Below, in pieces: positions 56,469 to 64,000 of a stretch of 64,000 bases of DNA. The position numbers and the translations under genes are program-made. Each line of letters opens with the position of its first letter. Position 1 is the stretch's first letter. A model generated the notes under the pieces. The model saw only the letters and a program-made list of their open reading frames with translations, ran no database searches and was not told where the DNA came from. Source of the DNA: Euclidia mi (lineage: Eukaryota > Arthropoda > Insecta > Lepidoptera > Erebidae); NCBI GenBank assembly GCA_944739405.2, contig OX123182.2:95782051-95846050 (forward strand). Direction: 5' to 3'.

Positions 56469-59400
56469 AAAAACATTAGTCTGACAAAGAAATGCTGCTA
56501 TATTGTTACCAGCGGCTTGAATTATACGGCAAAATATATGAAAGGTTTATTCTAGCGATAAATAATTTTGGCCACAATTATGTACTCTTTCGCCGATATT
56601 TTATTAAAATTAATAACATTTCTGAATATAAACCGACATGGTACAAAGGAATCTTTTCTTTTAATTAGGTCCGCTTTGTTCATGTTTCTTGAGTTGGCTA
56701 ATATCAATAGTATATTTTCTGAACGCCGCTCAATTTTGTTCCCTTTTTCATATTCTTAATTGCATAGAGGATAATACTTTTATGGAGTAAGATTCAATGC
56801 AGAATATGTTTGCTTTTACCGTTTTTCATTTATGAGGTGCACAACCAATGTGAACTTTGATCGAAAGTAGGCGTAAGGACTATTGCACATATCAGCAAGC
56901 CACAATTTAAGTACTTCTTAACACATATTGCTGCACACTGTCAAGCAACGTCCAAGATTTGAGGCCGTTCTAAAAAAAATAAAAAGCACTTTAAGGGGTA
57001 TATTCAAACGTACTGAAGTGATTTATGTGACCACCATAAAGCTACGTGTGTCAAAGGTATTCTCTTTCTGAAATTTCAATATGTGCAGGCCCGCCAGAAA
57101 AATTTTTATACCATTGAAAGTTTTGTTGATTTTATTGAAAAGTTACAGTATAGTGAGTACAGGGTGCCCAATATTCAAAATTTTTAATATAGGTATCTAA
57201 TAGTAAACAACTGGCAACCAAAAATAATTATTTTGCTATGCAGTGTACATTTTTACTGTTCGTCTTGAAAATGGGCCTAGTGGTGCCATCTCTTACAAAT
57301 TGATGACACTATTACATTAGATGAACTAATAGACAAAACACAGCCCCGTTATATTTTTACAATCTTACTCGCGTACCTTTTTATATTTTTCGGCACTGTT
57401 TTATAAATAAGTAAATTGTATATTTTTTGTTACAACTATTTTATACGCCGACCAGGATAATATCCGAATCAGCGTATGGTTATCTAGGAGATCATGCTAC
57501 CAGTATTAAGTCCGACATTGTACATACTTTGACGTATTGTATCAAATGACCATTTTTATATTGACACAATGTACCTGTACATGACGACACTTACCACATA
57601 AAGTTGCCACTGTACAGTTTACCTGGCCCTACTGCATCATTATCATGACAATAACCTTACCGATCCCTATGAAAACTCCTTATATGATCCCCCATTACAC
57701 TGCCATAATACTCATACGTTTTTGAATAAAAATCCATTATATATTTACGATTTCCTTATGACCTGAATAATGCTTTACGGGAAGGGCGCTTTATTTTGAC
57801 AATCAGGCTTTGTCAAAGATGTTTTATTAAGTTCTGTTGTAAAAATAGGAATAATGTTAAATATGTTGACATCAAAAGGTTTATGCACAAAGACGTTACG
57901 TTTATTGACGTTTGTAGAGAATAAACAAATACAACGTATGATAACTACACGCCAAGAAATGTAGTACAAAATCTAGTGAGATGTCCAGATCGAAATATAT
58001 ACAAATATGAATTAAAGTTAGAAAGGCGGAATAAACCATGCTGTTCTGGCATATGGATACTGGTATCGTGTACTGAAAAAATAACATTTTCTTCTTACAA
58101 ATATGTAAAGCTCGCTCTCCATTATGGTAGGATTTACAATAGCAGTTTATAATTAAACTATATCGAATATGCATAGCTCAGTTACTGCTTTCGTATTAAG
58201 CTAGTTACTAGCATTTTAATATTGCCAATTAAATATGCATAGAAATAACTCATCCTGACATCACTTACTCCTTATTTACATATTAATCAGCGTCTGGTGC
58301 ATATATGTAGATGCGCATTTTTTAAAATTTCGAATTATTATTATGTTAGTCGGATATATTTTTAGCTCGTTGTTTCAAAGATAAGCTAAAATAGGTATAT
58401 AAATTTACAGGACATAAAAAAATATACGTAAAAATCATATCTTTTTAAATATTATAACTACCCTATTGTTTGCAAATTTTGCACGCTATGTACTCATTTG
58501 GCGAATTGTACAAAATAATGTTGACGGAGATATTTACATAAATATAAATTACATGAGTCAATTTATTTGGTTTATTACAGTATCTACTCTGTGAGCAAAT
58601 CTATGCATAGCGTATAAAAACATGGCAATATACATTCAGGCGTTATGTTATATAACATATTTTTATACACTACTACATGCACCAGTACTTTTGAAATGAA
58701 AGTTTGTAACGTAAACGTATTTTTCATAGTGTTGTGAAATATTGGTAAAAAAATAGTGTTACAGTTACTTAAAGAACTAAATGCGCAATTATTTCTAAGT
58801 TTATTCATCACATTTTATGATTAATAAAATCAAATAAGAATTAAATACTACAGCCAATATGTTTTAACACATAACATGACATGTATTATTTAAAATAAGT
58901 TATTATGTTATTTTTTTTAAATATGCAAAGTTTATTTCCCTGCGATCTATGATGATACAGGATTTATGATGATACATATTGCTGAACATAGCTTTTAGAC
59001 ATTTCCCTAAAACAATTATAGGTATATTATAAAATATACCTATATGCATATGACTTGGAATAAAAAAAACAAATATAAAACTGTTTGATTCTTTTGTGTC
59101 CACTTTATGTGCTTAAATAATTGTTCTAAATAATATATGTTTCTTGACATATCTAGTTAGTTTACTGAACTAGTTAGAACTGTTTTAAAATATGTATTGT
59201 AAGTTTACTTGCAACAGCTTTAGCTTTTAACCCGTCGCATGCCCCGCTCCAAAATGCATTTTCTCCGGTAGTATCCAGCCATTTGGAGGATGTAATGTTT
59301 ATAAGATACTAGGTTATAAAAATGTTATTTTCTCGCGGTTGGTGTAATTATATGACGTAAATTTTAAAAAGCATACAGTTCAGAAGTTACTCTATATGGG

Positions 59401-59742
59401 AATTATATTAAAATAGCTTACCTTTAACCTTTTCATGTCGAAAAATATTGATAAATGCAGGTCACTTTGTTTTTTCTTACACCACGTGAAACATTTTTCC
59501 ACAATACACATAAATTATTCACGAAATTCACTTCCTCACTGCACTAATATTGACATGGGTAGACAATGCGACGGTTGTATACATTAATTTAGCACAGGTC
59601 ACCGATATCACTTCACAATAACTATTTATGCATAGCAGCGAAAAAATTGCGCCATTTTGACGATCCGACGGGAAACATTTCTCACTCGCAAAACATATTT
59701 ATACCTATTTATAGCAAAAAAAATACGACATGTCTAATTAAC

Positions 59743-60480
59743 TGTGGCGTATGACCGGTACCTACCGAGTGTACGTCATAATACCGTCCATACGCTCGGC
59801 CAATCAGAGAAGGCCATCGTCCGCGCTCGTAAGTTTTGCCTATATTTGGTAATGCGCCGACACGAACTGATGGAGGGCCCAGTATATAAAGGGGCCGACA
59901 GAGAGGCCGGCACCGCTACTCTACACTAACCTACTACCGCTACTAAATTCTATACCGCTATATCTATAATTATACTACTTCATACGTGTATCCTGGTCCC
60001 AGCTGTGGGTAAGTTACTACATTTACTGCGTTAGCGTACTGCCCATCTCTCTACCTGCTAGCTGAGGCCGGCTGACGCCGCCTGCCTGACTCTATTGGTT
60101 GTGGCTCTCCTAATGCTACTTTCCTTCAGGTTCCAGGTTCACGTTAAGACTCCGGCTACGCTCCTAGACCGCTACACTTTCCTGCATCGCCTTCGGCGTC
60201 ACCTCTGCCGAAGAGTCTGGCCTGCCCTGCTCATCGTACTCGCACCGCCGGCGTCTGCCAGCTGAACCAACGGCGTGCGAGGATCTACCGCTACGCGCAG
60301 CCTTCGAGCTGCCTGCCCACACACTACCGGAGGGAACAGCGTGAGAGACTGCAGCCCTTAGTGTTCAGGCCAGTGTCGTGTTGTTGGTCGGTCATACTCG
60401 TGACAAGGGAAGTGAGACAATACTCTGCAATAAACGCATCTAGAACCTCTACTGCGTTTTTACTACCAGAACCCGTTACA
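59743..60480 (+). repeat. inverted copy of gypsy element 2 5' LTR
   Basis: 738 bp, TGTGGCGTATGACC to CCCGTTACA, pairing with 40125-40862 at coordinate sum 100,605. One base difference noticed (GTGAGAGACTGC against GTGGGAGACTGC). It lies in the same orientation as the gag fragment that follows, so the promoter could in principle drive it. Confidence 0.95.
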
Positions 60481-60746
60481 GTGGCGCCTACGTGGGTTAT
60501 TGTCTCGCTTTCCGTGCTCGAGTTCTCATCTAGCAGGTCTCCATTATTGTAAGCGAGCAGGTGCGGCTACAGCGAACCGGTACGTATTGTTGTACTAATT
60601 GCCTACCTTTTAGTGTAACTACCTACTACGTACTAGTTTGCAAATTTGAATCTAACGTTTTTCTTATTAGTCCTAACGGTCGAACTTTTACGCCTAATCG
60701 TAAAGTAGGCCATTTGTAAGGGCGGAACGCTTGCGCACTAAGTGTA

Positions 60747-61157
60747 GTGTGTAGTGTTTACTTATGCGGTTATTCATACACCATGGGCTCACACCCCATA
60801 AAATACTTCCTGCTAAACAAGAACGAGTTAGCTTACGAGGTCGCGATTAGAGGTGAGGAGCCGGCTACCTCTGTCCTAGGTCTGCGGAAGCAGCTCCCTA
60901 AATTACTGGAAGCCATTCCAAATGATGACATTTTGGAGTCGGGTCTAGCCATAGCGGTGGACTTCGAGGGCGCTAGCGAGGCCGTCTCTGAGCTGGCCAA
61001 GCGACTAAATTCGTTATCGCTTTCTTACGACGCGAACCTAGTTAGGAGGTCTACCGCACTGCACAACCACATTTTCCATAGACTCCGTAGGATGGAACGT
61101 CCTACGGCGTATCCAGATTTTCATAATCACATCTCGCCATTCCAACATAATTCGTAA
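60747..61157 (+). pseudogene. truncated gypsy gag ending in foreign sequence
   Basis: The frame equals the first 122 codons of the gag at 38488-39858 (with one visible residue change, LARR to LVRR). The better start is MGSHPIK at 60783. After PTAY, at 61112, the frame leaves gag and runs 14 codons into duplicated LINE-flank sequence (PDFHNHISPFQHNS) before a stop. It marks the tandem junction. The zinc knuckles are lost. Confidence 0.93.
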
Positions 61158-61473
61158 ATTTCTTACAATATCAATCTTTACCTACACCATAATATACAAT
61201 AATATAACAATAGTCGACCTCATTTATTCATCATCATTACAATAATCACTTGTCGACATTATTCATCATTATTATTATAATACGAAGGTCATAATTTAAG
61301 GCTCCTTTGGCCACCAACAACTCTTACAGAGAAAATTCATTTAAACCATGATCAAATTGAAGGGACAGAACACTTCATCACACATGTCTCTCCACTAGGC
61401 TATCGCTGCCTCTGATGATGACTCACTCAAATACCATCACATAACTACTAATAAACCATAGCCATCCTCATTC

Positions 61474-62469
61474 TCTTATGACTCCATAGCAAAACTTAAA
61501 TTGCACAATACTGTACGTAGGCGGACTTAATGCCTTAGGCATTGTCTAACAGTCTACCTTAGGGTGATGCAGAGATAGTTAAGGCAGGTATTAGGTGGAA
61601 GTATCTTATAATTGAATTTAGATATAACTAGATACTTTAATAAATAAAATACATAACACACTTATACAATAAACATATAAATTTAATATATAATATAATA
61701 TTTGTAAATAATAATATATTATAACATATATATTTATATATATACATATATATTCAATAAGATATTCTATATACATACATAATCATGTGATGACTACGAT
61801 TAATCAGCCAATAACCCACGTTGAATCCATTGAGCCTTGTTTTTAAATGTCCAGAAACTGTCTGCCGTCCTGACTTCCAGTGGGAGCGCGTTCCATAAGT
61901 GTATAGCTTGAACGTAGAAGGAAGAATGTGCAAGGCCAGAGCTATGTTGAGGACATAGAAGTAAAAGGTTATGGGAAGAACGAAGGGCTTTATCATGCGA
62001 AGAGCATAGATATTGAAAGTGAGAAGCTAGATAAGCTGGAGGAGTCGGTGAGTGAAGTAGCGAGTAGAGAGTAGTGAGAGCACGCAAACTAAGGCGTTGG
62101 CGAATGGGAAGCCATCTCAGTTGAGAACGATAAGCAGACACATAGTCATACTTGCGAAGATTGAAAACGAATCGAATGCAGTTATTGAGAAGCCGGTCGA
62201 GTTTGTTGAGAAGGTCTGCATTCAGGTCATAATAACACACATCACCATAACCGATGATAGGGAACACTAAAGATTGCACTAGTATAATAATCTTTGTTTT
62301 GGAGGGAAGGAAATTCTTCAGACGATAGAGACATCGCAGGGTCCCAGTGACACACGTTAGTGACTTGCGTTCTCCAGTTAAGGGTGTCATTTATGTGTAG
62401 TCCCAGGTCCTTAACGCTCGAAGTGATCTTAATATTTAACCCGTCAAAGATGATTGGAGGTATTTATTT
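61474..62469 (-). pseudogene. CR1-like LINE RT C-terminus (tandem copy)
   Basis: Direct copy of 53113-54108 at offset 8,361, with identical 196-codon open frame at 61800-62390. Confidence 0.9.
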
Positions 62470-62654
62470 GACAAATCTACTTATTATATATTTATAAAAT
62501 AAGGTCTTAAGAAAATGTTGAACCATATTCGTAATAATATTGAATCATTCGTAAATTGTTACATTGGAGATGCATATAGTACACATTGCAAGTTCGCATC
62601 GCATTACATATCCATAAATAGATACAGCTTTAGCTTTTATAGGAATGCATATTA

Positions 62655-62845
62655 TCTTTAAAATTCTTGCGTTACTGACTGACTGACAGACAAGCTACAG
62701 CCAAAACTACTCGGCGCAAGAAGCTGAAATTTAACACGTATGTTCCTTGGGGACCGTAAGGGTGCACTAAGACGGGATTTCCCGAAATTCCCACGGGATC
62801 GGGCAAAACAGGCAATTCGAAAATATCTGCGTGCGAAGCCACTGG
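62655..62845 (+). mobile_element. 191-bp mini-Helitron (tandem copy)
   Basis: Direct copy of 54294-54484 at offset 8,361. Confidence 0.75.
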
Positions 62846-64000
62846 CGTCGACTAGTATAAACATATATTAGTTTAAACGAATGTCAAAGAAAACACTATT
62901 TTGATAAAACCCCAATTTTTCCAAATGTATAAAGCAATGTACTGTTTTGGCGAATACTACAAAATAATGTTGACGGATGCATTTACATAAAATATAAAAT
63001 ACATGAGTCCATTTATTTGGTTTATTACAGTATCTACTCTGTGTGCAAATATATGCAAAGCGTACAAAAATATGACAAAAGACAGTCAGTTGTTATGTCA
63101 AGTAACATGTTTTCATACTCTACTATATGCTCCAGTACTTTAGAAATCTAAGTAACGTAAGCGTATTTTTCATAGTGTTGTGAAATATCGGTCAAAGAGT
63201 AGCTGCTTAAAAAACTAAGTGCCAATCTCCGATGTTTATTTTACAATATTTTTATTTGAACAACAAATGTAACGTATGCTGCAGCTTATAGTACGGTTTA
63301 AAATGTTAGCTTAGGCAATTACTTCTAAGATTATTCATCACTGGAATAATAAAATGAAATACACGTTAAATACTACAGGCATTCTCAAAAATATAAAAAA
63401 TAAGTTAATAACGATTTACAATGATACAGGATTTCAATCATTAATGAACATTTATTATATATAATTAATCTATAGTGATGAGAAAATTGGGGAAAATTAA
63501 TTATTGGTCACATATAAAATATATTAATATAAACTTAAAAGATTATATTAAAAGTAAAAAACAGGTCCTGGATTAGGAAGATTTCAAAATACTTTTTGAA
63601 AAATTAGTTATTATTATAATTTTACAAAATTGTTACAGTTGACTTATGTTCAATTTAAATAGGAAATGCTAGGACTAAATTTCGATGTATATTTTATCTA
63701 TGTTTTATAATAAGGCGGACAGTGACTGGAACTTCCTTTCAAGCTTACACCCTGTTTCAGGAAGCTTTGCTCTGCCATATAATCATTATTTTACATAACA
63801 TTATGATACGACCGACTAGAATATTTCGATTCATTACACCAAACAGTAAAGTTTGACGAAGTCGTGTATAATTCAAATTACAACTTTAGAAAAATAGATA
63901 ATAATATAACATGGAACCCAATGGCTAAGTTAATGCGGCTCTTCGTAGTGATTGCAATGCTGCTGAACCCATCGGTGATAAAAACATTTTTACTTTTCTC
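62846..64000. repeat. tandem copy of right-arm non-coding DNA, to window end
   Basis: Repeats 54485-55639. It contains the duplicated version of the diverged direct repeat (47640-48180 in the left arm). The window ends before the position equivalent to the MITE-like insertion at 55922. Confidence 0.9.

Larger units (their letters stand above)
51615..61112 (-). repeat. right arm of giant inverted duplication
   Basis: This is the inverted counterpart of 39493-51117, 9,498 bp long. It lacks the left arm's Helitron and carries a private 275-bp insertion at 55922-56196. It starts at ATTCAACTAGTCGAATC, paired with 51117 downward, and ends at GGCGTAT in gag, paired with 39493. The length difference of 2,127 bp is exactly accounted for by the four indels. 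Confidence 0.97.
52749..64000 (+). repeat. 8,361-bp direct tandem duplication, second copy truncated by window
   Basis: Sequence from 61110 to 64000 repeats 52749-55639 with a constant offset of 8,361, including the AT-rich tract and all open frames. I saw no difference. The junction at 61110-61112 shares TAT with both parents. The repeating unit is thus 52749-61109, which contains almost all of the right arm plus the LTR and gag start. How many units follow the window cannot be seen. Confidence 0.95.

Noticed and set aside
1..64000. telomeric TTAGG arrays, rDNA or histone clusters
   Set aside because: None seen on either strand.

Overview
The window looks like eukaryotic, almost certainly lepidopteran, repeat-dense chromatin (a noctuid-like moth is my best guess). 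The reasons are AT-rich DNA without operons, tRNA-derived SINEs with lepidopteran-type bodies, Helitrons ending in the lepidopteran CTAG terminus, TTAA-flanked piggyBac-like ends, and fragments of Ty3/gypsy, Penelope, RTE, CR1/Jockey-like and RLE-type retroelements. I found no convincing intact host gene. Nearly every long open frame is transposon protein, and almost all of it is broken.

Region 1 (1-7212) holds a dead piggyBac transposase split by SINE and Helitron-like debris, several SINEs, one of them with a 16-bp target duplication, and long stretches with nothing recognisable. Region 2 (7213-14961) is a direct tandem duplication of about 3.5-3.9 kb. Each copy carries a 5S-rRNA-derived SINE, a Helitron-like element and a small unidentified ORF; the second copy took a further SINE, and the first copy preserves that empty site. 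Region 3 (14962-18110) has Penelope RT and C-terminal pieces on opposite strands, LINE tails and SINEs. Region 4 (19062-22644) is a Ty3/gypsy element with 448-bp LTRs and an ATAT target duplication that has lost protease, reverse transcriptase and RNase H. Region 5 (22645-33770) holds a perfect 24-bp-stem hairpin inside an open frame, a broken RLE-type retroelement ORF split by a 744-bp insertion, two foldback or Penelope-associated repeats, a GC-rich repeat and two tail-to-tail RTE-like fragments.

Region 6 (33771-64000) is the most striking part. A piggyBac-like shell bounded by TTAA is interrupted by a young but defective Ty3/gypsy element (34345-40862, 738-bp LTRs, GTTA target duplication). 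From inside this element's gag the sequence enters a giant inverted duplication: left arm 39493-51117, spacer 51118-51614, right arm 51615-61112. The arms are almost identical by eye except for a 2,384-bp Helitron present only in the left arm, a 275-bp MITE-like insertion only in the right arm, a 19-bp AT-repeat indel and a few substitutions. At 61110 the right arm jumps, through a 3-bp TAT overlap, back to its own position 52749, and an apparently exact direct copy (offset 8,361 bp) runs to the end of the window. This is either a real palindrome plus tandem amplicon, as known from sex-chromosome and amplified regions, or an assembly join of haplotypes. The sequence alone cannot decide, but the breakpoints are sharp enough to test.

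The recognisable pieces do not form a pathway: they are mobile elements, their remnants, and the rearrangements among them. All identities rest on motif reading without database search.
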